Position numbers and translations under genes: made by a program. From Cherax quadricarinatus (lineage: Eukaryota > Arthropoda > Malacostraca > Decapoda > Parastacidae), in contig NC_091298.1 in NCBI RefSeq assembly GCF_038502225.1, positions 36,865,844 to 36,929,843 on the forward strand: a DNA stretch of 64,000 nt, given 5' to 3'. Each line of letters begins with the position of its first letter. Position 1 is the stretch's first letter. Shown piece after piece: positions 12,921-24,800 of the stretch. Under the pieces are notes generated by a model that was not told the DNA's origin, did no database searches, and worked only from the letters and a program-made list of their open reading frames with translations.

Positions 12921-13445
12921 ATAACCATTCTTGCTCAAAGTGAAATTTCGGATGAGCACTATTCCCAGGTATTGAAGGCCATTAATGGCCTGGAAGATTC
13001 TTGTGAGCAATTTGAAGAGTCATTATGTGAAGATTACAATGAAAAGTTCACTGACTTTGAGACTCATAACCTCAAACTGAAATTAACATTTCAACCTGAC
13101 CTAGTTGATGTCTCCTAAGGAGCTACAGAGGGAACTGATTGAGCTTTCAGAAGATATCATTTTACAGTCCCTGTTTGATGCTAAGAAATGTTCTAATGAA
13201 ATATGGAAAAATGCAATAGAATACCCACATCTACGTCAACATGCACGACGGATGCTTTCTTGTTTCTCAACCACTTATTGTTGCGAGTCAACATTCTTTT
13301 ACTTAACCCAAATCAAGACGCCCTTAAGGTCCCACATGACGGATTCGTACCTGGAGGAACAACTGAAACTGCGGACCTCCACGTTTTACCCAAATATCCA
13401 AATGATTTCCCACAAAAAGCAGTTACAACAGTCATTAGAAGGTTA
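12921..13445 (+). pseudogene. hAT-type transposase C-terminal fragment (broken)
   Basis: A frame from about 12921 to 13113 reads through HYSQVLKAINGLE, FTDFETHNLK and PDLVDVS. It then shifts by one base into a second frame at 13105-13443 containing KELQRELIEL, EYPHLRQHARRMLSCF, STTYCCES and IKTPLRSHMTDSYLE. The order matches the C-terminal dimerisation region of hAT transposases and their domesticated relatives (ZBED- and SCAND3-like proteins): an ELIEL segment, a YP-L-x-x-A-x-x-x-L-S-F block, a TY-x-CE motif, then an IK-x-x-x-R-x-x-M-T-D block. The N-terminal zinc finger and the catalytic acidic residues are absent. The frameshift, the truncation and the position right at the minisatellite edge argue for a dead fragment. 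A 3' exon of a domesticated gene is possible but less likely. Confidence 0.65.
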
Positions 13446-14565
13446 GTTAACTTTATAATTTAAAAACATATTTTTCTTTATGTTATTATATAATAATTGC
13501 AGTATAACTGACCAAAATTTCTTAACTGCGGCCATATTAGATTATTGCTAACTTTAATGCGGCCTTCCATCATGAAAATGTTGATGCCATCTGAGTGCCC
13601 CCACGACCATTATGAAATATTTGTATGTTATGTACACAAAGCTTAAATAAAACCTAATAACTTATTCACTGGTTGTAATTACTCTCACTTTGCATATTTT
13701 GGAAGAATTTGGGAAAACTTAAATACTGCTGTTCATGTCATTATTTCTGAGTGTTGTATCTGATTACTTTCAATCCTTTAATGTAGATTACTTCATTATA
13801 CTATTTTTGAACGCCATGAAGTTTAATGTACTTCTGTGTTTTAGAATATTAGTCTCTCTGAGATAACGAATTCCTCTTCAGTTAATTTTTTTAAGCTGGT
13901 GTTTCTTAGTGGAAGGTTTGAATAGATTTCAGCTTCATATGTCTTAATTTGCCATTATTGAAGAAATTATTGTAATAGTTTCAATATGATGTCTTATGAA
14001 TTTCTCTCCTGATTAAGTTCAGACTTTCAATGGTAATACTTAACTGTATTTCAGAAAAATGCTGCACTCTGTACTGTTCTAGTCACGTGCACTGAATATA
14101 GGGGTCTGAGGTTATACAACACAGGGATACCTTTCTCGGATCGCGCACCGACCAAAATGTATCTAGTTATATTATGTAACTGTTGACCTATATTAATCAG
14201 TTCCAGCTACCAACACAGCCCAGTCTACATCTGGAAAGTTGAAATCCCCAATTATATTTTTTCCAAATTATCCCAGTTACTTTTCAACAAGAGCTCTTGC
14301 CGAGCTCTTCTCTCTCCCGCATACACTGAATGTCGTAATTTTCTCGTTGTTTCTGGGGGAAGGATTACTTTCAACATCAGCGCTATTAACATTATGGAGT
14401 GTTGGCTCTTTTTTTTATATCAATGTTGTTAATCTGACCTTCCTGCTTACCCACTCTGCCTCATCTCCACACTGATGCTCTCTCTCAGATATAACCTCGT
14501 TAAAAATTTGTTGTCAGTTACGTTTCAGGCAGACAGTGTTCTTTTCTCTGGAATGTACTCCATCT

Positions 14566-14571
<6 letters not shown>
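13446..14571. other. A+T-rich intergenic DNA
   Basis: No coding frame, RNA gene or repeat that I recognise. Short open frames here have no family resemblance and I treat them as chance. Confidence 0.6.

Positions 14572-14661
<90 letters not shown>
14572..14661. repeat. (AT)n microsatellite
   Basis: Uninterrupted alternating AT of about 90 bp. Confidence 0.97.
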
Positions 14662-14663
<2 letters not shown>

Positions 14664-14991
14664 CTGGTCTCTTGATTCTGTCCACTTTCTAAAGATAATA
14701 TGTACTTTAATATGTTTCTTAGACTTTCAGTTTCTCTATGGCATTATATTTTCCTTAACTTGTGTGAATGCTATTGTAAGTCGTCTGTTATTATTCTCAT
14801 ATTTTTTTTCCACTTCTCTGTCTCGCTGTATGGTTTTGAAAACTGATTTTTTTTAGCATTCTGTATTTTCTATCCTGTTTATCTTTTGCTGATTTCCTTA
14901 TCAGATTAAAATCATAAAAAAAAACAATATCAGTCTTTTCTTGCTACAGTCTCCAGCAATAGCCCAGATTTTTTTTTCTTTTTGTTTTGTA
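14662..14991. other. Intergenic DNA, nothing recognised
   Basis: T-rich unique sequence between the AT microsatellite and the MITE. No supported gene. Confidence 0.5.
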
Positions 14992-15547
14992 CAGATCCTC
15001 CCTGACTTCCGACCTGTGCGAGTTACGTCCGACGGATCACATACGACCGAATAAAAACTTAAAAATGATAGACTACACAATACACAGAAACTAAACATTT
15101 TTCTTATTGATAAAAATAGAAAATATATAATGATAAACATACTTACTGTCCTGTCTTTGTTAAAACCATAAGAAGACCAAGAAGTTAAAAGACAATGTTG
15201 AAAAAATGAATAACAAGACAAGTGATAGGCCTAGCCAAGACTACATTCCGTACAAGACAAGTGATAGGCCTAGCCAAGACTACATTCCATACAGCACATT
15301 TATTTGTGAATCCTATGAATGATACCTACAAATAAGGAACATGAGTTTGTGAGTAATGAAGCTTTAGGTAATAAACCAGCTTGATAAAAACAACGAGAAA
15401 ATCATGACAGAAATTTATTAGGTTAGAACAAGGTTGTACAGGTATAGGACCTGTACATGTCATGCTAACATAATTCCCACATCCCTCCATTTCCAGATTG
15501 AATTGGTCGGTCGGAACGGAACTCGGACGTAAGTCGGGGAGGATCTG
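14992..15547. mobile_element. MITE-like element with TA target duplication
   Basis: Two imperfect inverted termini of about 40 bp: the left starts CAGATCCTCCCTGACTT and the right ends AAGTCGGGGAGGATCTG. Both continue into related GTCCGA-rich sequence. A TA dinucleotide flanks each side (14990-14991 and 15548-15549), the signature of Tc1/mariner/pogo-type integration. The 556-bp interior has no transposase frame, so this is a non-autonomous copy. It includes a tandem duplication of about 44 bp at 15199-15292 (GACAAGTGATAGGCCTAGCC twice). Assignment to a pogo/Tigger-like group rests on termini only. Confidence 0.75.
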
Positions 15548-15789
15548 TATATCCAGAAAAATATTACCAAAACTTTAATTTCATTAGCTAATACTCCCTG
15601 CTGTTCTATTCTTGTTTTCTATGTTTAAAGTTATATAACAGTCATCCATTATAGCTTTATATCTAGTCCTTTTTATCTCCTCCACGCGGCTCATTTGTTG
15701 AATTTTCTTGTGAAATCATTAGGTAGGTGTTCATGTTTATTTTGTCTTCTCTTCTTCAGTACATGTATAATTACCACCTAGTTTTATAC

Positions 15790-17095
15790 TCCGTCAAATA
15801 TGATATCTCCAGTATGTCAAATGTGATATCTCCAGTATGTCAAATATGATATCTCCAGTATGTCAAATATGATATCTCCAGTATGTCAAATGTGATATCT
15901 CCAGTATGTCAAATGTATCTCCAGTATGTCAAATATGATATCTCCAGTATGTCAAATATGATATCTCCAGTATGTCAAATGTGATAACTCCAGTATGTCA
16001 AATGTATCTCCAGTATGTCAAATATGATATCTCCAGTATGTCAAATATGATATCTCCAGTATGTCAAATGTGATATCTCCAGTATGTCAAATGTATCTCC
16101 AGTATGTCAAATATGATATCTCCAGTATGTCAAATATGATATCTCCAGTATGTCAAATGTGATATCTCCAGTATGTCAAATATGATATCTCCAGTATGTC
16201 AAATATGATATCTCCAGTATGTCAAATGTGATATCTCCAGTATGTCAAATGTATCTCCAGTATGTCAAATATGATATCTCCAGTATGTCAAATATGATAT
16301 CTCCAGTATGTCAAATGTGATATCTCCAGTATGTCAAATGTATCTCCAGTATGTCAAATATGATATCTCCAGTATGTCAAATATGATATCTCCAGTATGT
16401 CAAATGTGATATCTCCAGTATGTCAAATATGATATCTCCAGTATGTCAAATATGATATCTCCAGTATGTCAAATGTGATATCTCCAGTATGTCAAATGTA
16501 TCTCCAGTATGTCAAATATGATATCTCCAGTATGTCAAATATGATATCTCCAGTATGTCAAATGTATCTCCAGTATGTCAAATATGATATCTCCAGTATG
16601 TCAAATGTGATATCTCCAGTATGTCAAATGTGATATCTCCAGTATGTCAAATATGATATCTCCAGTATGTCAAATGTGATATCTCCAGTATGTCAAATAT
16701 GATATCTCCAGTATGTCAAATGTATCTCCAGTATGTCAAATATGATATCTCCAGTATGTCAAATGTGATATCTCCAGTATGTCAAATATGATATCTCCAG
16801 TATGTCAAATGTATCTCCAGTATGTCAAATATGATATCTCCAGTATGTCAAATGTGATATCTCCAGTATGTCAAATGTGATATCTCCAGTATGTCAAATA
16901 TGATATCTCCAGTATGTCAAATGTATCTCCAGTATGTCAAATATGATATCTCCAGTATGTCAAATGTATCTCCAGTATGTCAAATATGATATCTCCAGTA
17001 TGTCAAATATGATATCTCCAGTATGTCAAATATGATATCTCCAGTATGTCAAATATGATATCTCCAGTATGTCAAATGTATCTCCAGTATGTCAA
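15790..17095. repeat. 23/20-bp minisatellite
   Basis: Tandem units with the core ATCTCCAGTATGTCAAAT. Three types alternate: 23 bp with ATATGAT, 23 bp with GTGAT in place of ATGAT, and a 20-bp form that goes directly from CAAAT to GTATCTCC. There are nearly 60 units. The order of types is not random: short units recur in repeated groups separated by two to four long units, implying multi-unit duplication. Confidence 0.95.
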
Positions 17096-17305
17096 ATACA
17101 TTCATATTCAATTCATCGTTCATCTCTACTCGTGTATAATATCAGTAATTAGTGTTGTTGTTTTGTGTGCTGTTGAGAACTCTTCGTTGCTTCAATTTCA
17201 CTCTTCATATTGTATTTTTCCTTATTTTATTTGTATTTCTATATATGCATGTATATATGCATGTATATATGCATGTATATATGCATGTGTGTGCGTGCGT
17301 GTGTA
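17096..17305. repeat. Short ATGTATATATGC tandem repeat and flank
   Basis: Unique A+T-rich sequence followed at about 17240-17288 by four copies of a 12-bp ATGTATATATGC-type unit. It grades into a short GTGTGCGTGCGTGTGT run that abuts the LINE 3' end. Confidence 0.8.
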
Positions 17306-17970
<665 letters not shown>

Positions 17971-18611
17971 AAATATTTCTACATTAGTAGACCTTGCTCT
18001 TTACATATTTAAAAACGTACTAAGAGCCTTCATGCGTTTTATGCATTAACGTTTATCCTGTCCAGTAAAAAAAGTCTTATAAATATTTCAAATGTTACTT
18101 TTTCACATATATTTTAAGGTAGTATTCCACTGTTGACCTTGGCAGACGCTTTTTCCTCCAAAACTTTTTTAACTCACAAATACAACACCGACATTCCTCC
18201 TCTGGAACAGCACACATGTTTCACTCCCTAGGGTCTGAAAATCATCCGGCTGTGTTTGGCCAGCAAGCTCGCAAAACACACATTCTTTCTGGATTTCCTC
18301 AAAAACCAATGTGCCGAATTTATTTCCCATAATTCTGTGGCCCATTAACCATTCCATAAAATCCACTATTTAACTACGGCTTGCAATTTATGTTTCATCC
18401 AATCACTTACTCGTAGTGTTTACAAGTAGTATTATCTGCATACAAGGATCTCCCCGGAATATTTCTGATATCACTTACACCAACCATCAGAGTGTCACAC
18501 GCACAACTATTGCGTTCTTTGAAATCGGTAAATTTCAATCCACCTGTGGAAATATTACGTGACTTTCATCCTCCACGAATATATGTCCAAGAAAAGTAAA
18601 TTTCACGTTGC
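17971..18611. other. Intergenic DNA, nothing recognised
   Basis: Contains a 65-codon minus-strand open frame (18169-18366) with no recognisable domain. No other signal. Confidence 0.5.
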
Positions 18612-19562
18612 TTGGGAAAGTCAATATTGACACAGGGAAGAATACGCAGTAGCAGCGGCCGACTACCTATCAACTCAATCCCCACTGTTGACTTTCCCAC
18701 ACCACTCATACCTTTCCATGCACACCATTCCCGCAACACAAAAACCTATATCACACCGCACACACCTGTTCTACAACACATATACCTGTTCCCCTGTTCC
18801 ACAGCACTCACACTTGATCAACACCACGGACACCTCTCTCATGCCACAGACACCAGTTATACACCACAGACATCTGTAACATCATATATAACTCTCCTGC
18901 ACCACACACACCTATCCTACACCATGCACACACCTGTTCTAAACAACAACACACACACACACACACACACACTCCAATATACACCTTTTGCAAATCAAAC
19001 TTCTGTCTTGCACGACACACCTTTCCACATTAATCTCTCTTATCACACTCAACACGCACATATTCCTCTGGACAGACATTTGAACTACGCCAGACACACC
19101 TGTCCCACACCACCCACAAATATCTGGCAACACGCTCATTTCAACACTTTTCGCACAATTGTCCCACTTCACTCATACCTGTTAGACTTCATGCACACAC
19201 CTGTAACTCTGTTCCATGAACTTTTACCCGAAACATGTGCCCCAATCAATTCACACCTGTCTCTCTCCACCCATACACCCTTGCTCAGCTTGGCATACAG
19301 CTATCACACAGAAAAAACACCTGAAACTCATCATACACTTGCCATATTCCGCACACACAAACAATCCCATTTTCACACACCTGTCTCACTCTACATGCAA
19401 CTATTACAATTCACAAACACCTGCCTACGACAAGCGCACCTCTCACACTCCACACACAGCAATTTCGCTTCTCATACACTAGTTAAATTCAACACGCACC
19501 TTTCCCACACCACGCACGCCCATCTGTCTCACGTTATACGCTACAAGTTAGTGGAAAACTAG
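18612..19562 (+). repeat. Degenerate CACACCTGT-type tandem repeat (stop-free)
   Basis: A 316-codon open frame rich in His, Thr, Ser and Leu is made of irregular repeats of a roughly 20-35-bp motif with the core CACACCTGT(C/T)CCACACCA. Spacing varies and there is no predicted domain or signal peptide. The bias follows from a C/A-rich purine-poor repeat that rarely makes stop codons. I treat it as a decayed minisatellite, not a gene. Confidence 0.65.
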
Positions 19563-19598
19563 GCTGACTTTACTCAGAAAAAAATTAGTATGCCAGAG

Positions 19599-19711
<113 letters not shown>

Positions 19712-19744
19712 GCAATTACATCACAGTAAACAGGTGATTTCAGA

Positions 19745-19868
19745 ATATGCAAAACAACCACTGTGAAAGAATAGAGAAATTCCAAGCGCTTTCGTGACTA
19801 CTCACATTATCAAGGAACTATGAAAGTAAAGCATCAAAGGACGGTATATAAGGGATCTAGCCAACACC
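19745..19868 (-). repeat. Penelope-like element, left inverted terminal segment
   Basis: Near-perfect reverse complement of 20714-20838. Read on the minus strand it contains TTGATAATGTGAGTAGTCACG then AAAGCGCTTGG, that is a GTGA/TCAC hairpin followed by GAAA. This layout resembles the stem II and GAAA part of a hammerhead ribozyme, which Penelope-like elements are known to carry. Bases 19869-19893 also match the reverse complement of the end of the ORF (20549-20571), so the left segment is an inverted copy of the element's own 3' region with about 140 bp missing. Confidence 0.75.
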
Positions 19869-19904
19869 AGATTATTATTTGTCCAGTGTATTATTTTCTC
19901 ATCA

Positions 19905-20565
19905 ATGTTTTTGAGAGCTTTACGAATTTGTAGTACTGAGTTCATAGATGAGAAAATATCCAAAATTTATGAAATAGGTAATGATTTGAAATACCCAAGA
20001 AATGTAAGTGATAAATCTTTTAAAGTTGCTAGAAATACTTTTTACAATCCAAAAAGGGACAACCAGCCTTATTCAATTAAAAATATGTTGGTTCTCCCTT
20101 ACCATGAAAACTTGGTTGATATGCCTTCTCTTCTTAAGACTTTTAATATTAAAGTTGTATTCAAAAATCTTGATACAGTAAAAAAACTTTTGATAAAGAA
20201 TTCCCCCCAAAAATGCTGATGGATGTGTCTATAAAGTTCCTTGTAAAATTTGCGATAAAGTTTATTACGGTCAAACTGGTAAAAATCTCGAACTAAGATT
20301 AAAACAACATAAATATAGCATTAGAACTGGACAAGATTCCAATGCTCTATTTATTCATGTAAGAGATTTTAACCATCCAATTGATTTTCAAAAAGTTGAG
20401 AAAGTTGTATCAAGCAAGTCCATGGTCGACAGGAATATAATTGAATCTTGTTTCATAAAAAGCAGTTTTGACAATAATATGAATATTTCCTTTGGTTTAT
20501 ATAAATTAGATCCATTTATAATTAATAGAATTTGGGAAGAATTTAATAATACACTGGACAAATAA
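19905..20565 (+). pseudogene. Penelope-like element ORF, C-terminal part with GIY-YIG endonuclease
   Basis: The first frame (19905-20219) encodes the linker after the reverse transcriptase. It ends at a frameshift in a C/A run at about 20200-20215, where an extra base creates a stop. The next frame, from 20215, continues without interruption to TAA at 20563-20565. It begins ADGCVYKVPCKICDKVYYG and then QTGKNLELRLKQHK: the VYK...YYG pair is the GIY-YIG signature, the R-x-x-QH segment follows as in the family, and the C-x5-C-x2-C cluster fits the Penelope zinc-finger insertion. Later blocks (ALFIHV, DFNHPIDF, VDRNIIESCFI) fit the rest of the nuclease, including the conserved Glu in IIESCF. The whole reverse transcriptase is missing, so the copy is 5'-truncated and inactive. 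In Penelope elements this nuclease nicks target DNA to prime reverse transcription. Confidence 0.85.
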
Positions 20566-20713
20566 TCTTTAAAATTTCTTATTTCTTGGGTAGAATAGTT
20601 TGTTGGTGGGTTGTGTGAAGGACCTGTCTAGTTGGGCCGGCGGGCCTGCTGCTGTGTTCCCTTTCTTATGAGTCGCGCATCAGGTGTTTAATTGTTGTGG
20701 GATCTGATAGTGA

Positions 20714-20942
<229 letters not shown>

Positions 20943-21165
20943 AAATCAATATATAGGGACGTACCACCTCCATAAAACTGCACTGGGAACCCTCATCCTC
21001 AGAAAAGACAATAAACGTATCTCAGAGAAAACTCAAGGTTCTCCCCGGAATTGTTTGAATATTTTCTTTTCCTACCTCCCCCTATAATTTATATTCTATA
21101 TGAAATTTTATTAATAGACAGAATACATTGACAGAAAACACAAACATGAATACACTGGTACAATA

Positions 21166-22690
21166 TATTAAAGATTATGAATCTCCTTCGGGTCCTCCGA
21201 AGCCGGACGCAAACCAAGTATGCAGCATGCATTTTCCCTCTGGATGGCCATGCTGAGGCGCTGGAACATGAAAGTGGCTGCCCTTGGGTCACTGGTGGTA
21301 TCGATGAGTCTGGAACCCAGATATTTATGGAAACGTGTGGCATTTTTCCCCAATGATCCCAAGGTCTCCGATCCCACAAGGACAAACTGATACTGTTGGC
21401 TTATGCCCCTGTACTTGCGGATCTTGTACTCATTCCTGTGATCAGCAGTTCCTCCCTGTCGCCCGACACTGTGATGAATGTGTGAATTGAGGATGCAAGG
21501 CGCAGAGCCACTGCAATACGGAGGGTCTTGGGGTCGAGGCGTGTTCCCATTGCCAAAATGGGAACTGTTTGAAGGAAGCCCCCGGAGTGAGGTGCACTCA
21601 CACCTTGGAGACGGGCAGTCTTCCTTTCTGATATTACAGCCCTAAGCATGTTGGTAAGCACCTTCTCAGCGATGGGACCATCCCAACTTGAGTGTTTGTA
21701 GGCCAGTGCTGCACTGGGTTTTGGGACTGAAGCAGCAAGAGTCTCCCTCTCAGTGATGGCACTGGCGTCGCTAGGGTCCTGTATGCTTGCTGAGTCACTG
21801 AGGTTGTCCGGAAGAATTTGTTTAATTAATCATTTGATGCTCTGGAAGAAAATAGGGAGGCTGGTAGTGCAATCTGGGAGGATTTGCGTACTCCCAGCTC
21901 TCCAAGCCTGACTGGAAGTGAGGCTTCCAACTGTTGTCCATCTTCGAGGGAAAGATTCAATACACTGTCTAGCATGGTCTTTAAGGAGAGAGTCATATTC
22001 CTTGAGTTTTGGACTGCTGAAGGCTGGGGAGAATCTAAGGAATGTAGGTAAATTTTGGGATTGACAGGCACCTGGTGAGTAGGTAGAAGGCATCATGTGT
22101 ATCGATGTTTAAAGATAGGCCCATGCTCTCTCCCATGTCTTTAATTTTTCTGATGTCCTCTTTGAGAGATTCTGTAGTGCCAGCTAGGGTACCATCCAAG
22201 AATCAGATATTGAACTCGCTGGAGAGCGCTTCTGTAACTTCCTTGATGACCACACAGAACAGAAAGTGGATTAGAGGGTCTCCCTGTTGCACACCCTCAC
22301 ACGAGTCAATTTCATGGTCTCCAAACAATAGTTTAGAAGTCACACTATAACACGATTCAGTGAAGGGATAGAGGGAAGTGAAGTGGCTAAAAACTCCTTG
22401 GAGAGGAGCATCCCTTCTAAGTTGAAAGCGTTGGAAAAGTCCAATTTGATGAAGGCTTTTTCATCGGACATGTTGTTGATATATTCTCGTGCTGCTGGGC
22501 AGCTGCTTCACAGCCCTGTTAAACACCAAAACCGAGCTGAGTTGGTTTCAACATTGCAGCAGCCTCTTGCAATGGGCCTGATTCCTCCATCCTTCATCCG
22601 GAGGGCAAACAGTGAGGCACCAAAGAAAAGGGGTTTAATGGCCTCTGAGACTGCCAGCCAGGCAACACATTGGAAAATTTGATGAGTTTA
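21166..22690 (-). pseudogene. Decayed reverse transcriptase of a non-CR1 retroelement
   Basis: Reading the minus strand from 22690, successive frames give MKDGGIRPIARGC, then KAFIKLDFSNAFN (first catalytic Asp), then GVQQGDPLIHFLFC, followed by a stop and FLDGTLAG. Further on come SLPVRLGELGVRK (about 21880-21920), TRLDPKTLRIAVALRLAS and VGSETLGSLGKNATRF (near 21350), then RLSMAIQRENACCILG (about 21215). These blocks occur in this order in a widespread animal RT-like family with GVQQGDPLGP and YLDDG motifs. Here the YLDDG box has lost one Asp codon and its Tyr is a stop, so polymerase activity is lost. There are at least five frame breaks. Its 5' end is cut at 22690-22712, where an AC tract and a CR1-like copy in the opposite orientation begin. 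Confidence 0.7.
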
Positions 22691-22711
22691 GACAGCAACC
22701 TCTCTGAAACA

Positions 22712-22712
<1 letters not shown>

Positions 22713-22777
<65 letters not shown>
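22713..22777. repeat. (AC)n microsatellite
   Basis: About 65 bp of uninterrupted CA between the decayed RT and the truncated 5' end of LINE copy B. Confidence 0.96.
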
Positions 22778-22779
<2 letters not shown>

Positions 22780-23590
22780 GCAGGCCTGGTCCAGCAACTG
22801 GCTCCTGGAGTTCAACCCCACCAAGTGCAAAGTCATGAAGATTGGGGAAGGGCAAAGACGACCGCAGACGGAGTACAGTCTAGGGGCCCAGAGACTACAA
22901 ACCTCACTCAAGGAAAAAGATCTTGGGGTGAGTATAACACCAGGCACATCTGAGGCGCACATCAAACAAATAACTGCTGCAGCATATGGGCGCCTAGCAA
23001 ACCTCAGAACAACATTCCACCATCTTAATAAGGAATCTTTCAGGACCCTGTACACCGTGTACGTTAGGCACATACTGGAGTATGCGGCACCAGTTTGGAA
23101 CCCACACCTAGCCAAGCACGTAAAGAAACTAGAGAAAGTGCAAAGGTTTGCAATAAGACTAGTCCCAGAGCTAGGGGGTATGTCGTACGAGGAGAGGTTA
23201 AGGGAAATCGACCGGACGACACTGGAGGACAGGAGAGATATGGATGACATGATAACGACATACAAAATACTGAGAGGAATTGACAGGGTGGACAAAGACA
23301 GAATGTTTCAGAGATGGGACACAGCAACAAGGAGACAAAGTTGGAAATTGAAGACACAGATGAATCACAGGGATGTTAGGAAGTATTTCTTCAGTCACAG
23401 AGTAGTCAGGAAGTTTGGGAAGCGATGTAGTGGAGACAGAATCAATACATAGCTTTTAGAAGAGGTATGATAAAGCTCATGGTGCGGGGAGAGTGACCCA
23501 GTAGCGGCAAGTGAAGAGGTGGGTCTAGGAGCCAGGAGCTATGAATCGACCCCTTCAACCACAACTAGGCGAGTACAACTAGGTGAGTAC
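22778..23590 (+). mobile_element. CR1-like LINE copy B, C-terminal ORF2 and 3' UTR
   Basis: Starts abruptly after (AC)n inside the ORF2 segment QAWSSNWLLEFNPTKCKV and continues through YVRHILEYAAPVWNPH and EERLREIDRTTLEDRR to the CR1-type KLKTQMNHRDVRKYFF block. An 8-bp deletion after RVVR shifts the frame, so it ends prematurely (23452). The family 3' UTR follows, with the ACTAGG(C/T)GAGTACA pair, then AC. Only the thumb and C-terminal region remain; the RT catalytic motifs are absent. Confidence 0.9.
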
Positions 23591-23677
23591 ACACACACAT
23601 GCACGCACGAAGCCCTCGCACTCACATTGACATACATAGTGACGCACACAAGCATTAGCCCACACAACACACACACG

Positions 23678-23719
<42 letters not shown>

Positions 23720-23828
23720 ACGAAGCCCTCGCATTCATATTGACGTACATACTGACGCACACACGCATTAGCCCACACAACACACACACGCATTAGCCCA
23801 CACAACACACACGCACACACACACACAG

Positions 23829-23879
<51 letters not shown>

Positions 23880-23895
23880 CACACACACACACACA
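23591..23895. repeat. (AC)n tract with internal ~118-bp duplication
   Basis: AC-rich DNA containing two copies of a segment with CACGAAGCCCTCGCA, CATTGACATACATA and AGCCCACACAACAC, starting near 23606 and 23718. This looks like expansion inside the microsatellite after the LINE inserted. Confidence 0.85.
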
Positions 23896-24673
23896 ATCCA
23901 GCCAAATGCAAAGTCATGAAGATTGGGGAGGGGCAAAGAAGACCGCAGACAGAATATAGGCTAGGTGGACAAAGACTACAGACCTCACTCAGGGAGAAAG
24001 ACCTTGGGGTGACCATAACACCGAGTACATCACCGGAGGCACACATCAACCAAATAACCGCTGCAGCATACGGGCGCCTGGCAAACCTGAGAATAGCGTT
24101 CCGATACCTCAATAAGGAATCGTTCAAGACACTGTACACTGTGTATGTTAGGCCCATACTGGAGTATGCAGCACCAGTCTGGAACCCACACCTGGTCAAG
24201 CACGTCAAGAAGTTAGAGAAAGTACAAAGGTTTGCAACAAGGCTAGTCCCAGAGCTCAAGGGAATGTCGTACGAGGAAAGGTTAAGGGAAATCGGACTGA
24301 CGACACTGGAGGACAGAAGGGTCAGGGGAGACATGATAACGACATACAAGATACTGCGGGGAATAGACAAGGTGGACAGAGATAGGATGTTCCAGAGAGG
24401 GGACACAGGGACAAGGGGTCACAACTGGAAGCTGAAGACTCAGACGAGTCACAGGGACGTTAGGAAGTATTTCTTCAGTCATAGAGTTGTCAGCAAGTGG
24501 AATAGCCTAGCAAGTGAAGTAGTGGAGGCAGGAACCATACATAGTTTTAAGAAGAGGTATGACAAAGCTCAGGAAGCAGAGAGAGAGAGGATCCAGTAGC
24601 GATCAGTGAAGAGGCGGGGCCAGGAGCTGAGTCTCGACCCCTGCAACCACAATTAGGTGAGTACAATTAGGTG

Positions 24674-24676
<3 letters not shown>
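23896..24676 (+). mobile_element. CR1-like LINE copy C, C-terminal ORF2 and 3' UTR
   Basis: Begins directly after (AC)n at the NPAKCKVMKIGEGQ segment and keeps an open frame to a stop at 24597-24599, ending RYDKAQEAERERIQ. Blocks include TEYRLGGQRLQTS, VYVRPILEYAAPVWNPH and KYFFSHRVVSKWNSL. The 3' UTR carries AATTAGGTGAGTAC twice, then AC. Shorter and different at its 5' truncation from copy B, so it is an independent insertion. No RT palm. Confidence 0.9.
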
Positions 24677-24707
<31 letters not shown>

Positions 24708-24717
24708 CACACACACA

Positions 24718-24799
<82 letters not shown>
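24677..24799. repeat. (AC)n microsatellite
   Basis: About 120 bp of AC with a few ATG/ATAC interruptions between LINE copies C and D. Confidence 0.96.

Positions 24800-24800
<1 letters not shown>

Noticed and set aside
15790..17095. CRISPR-like array
   Set aside because: Units are contiguous with no unique spacers and the genome is eukaryotic.
18612..19562. 316-codon His/Thr-rich protein
   Set aside because: Made of degenerate CACACCTGT repeats with no domain; openness is explained by base composition.
23198..23398. Minus-strand frames opposite LINE copies (about 66-96 codons, repeated in each copy)
   Set aside because: They recur only as antisense shadows of the conserved LINE frame and show no independent domain.
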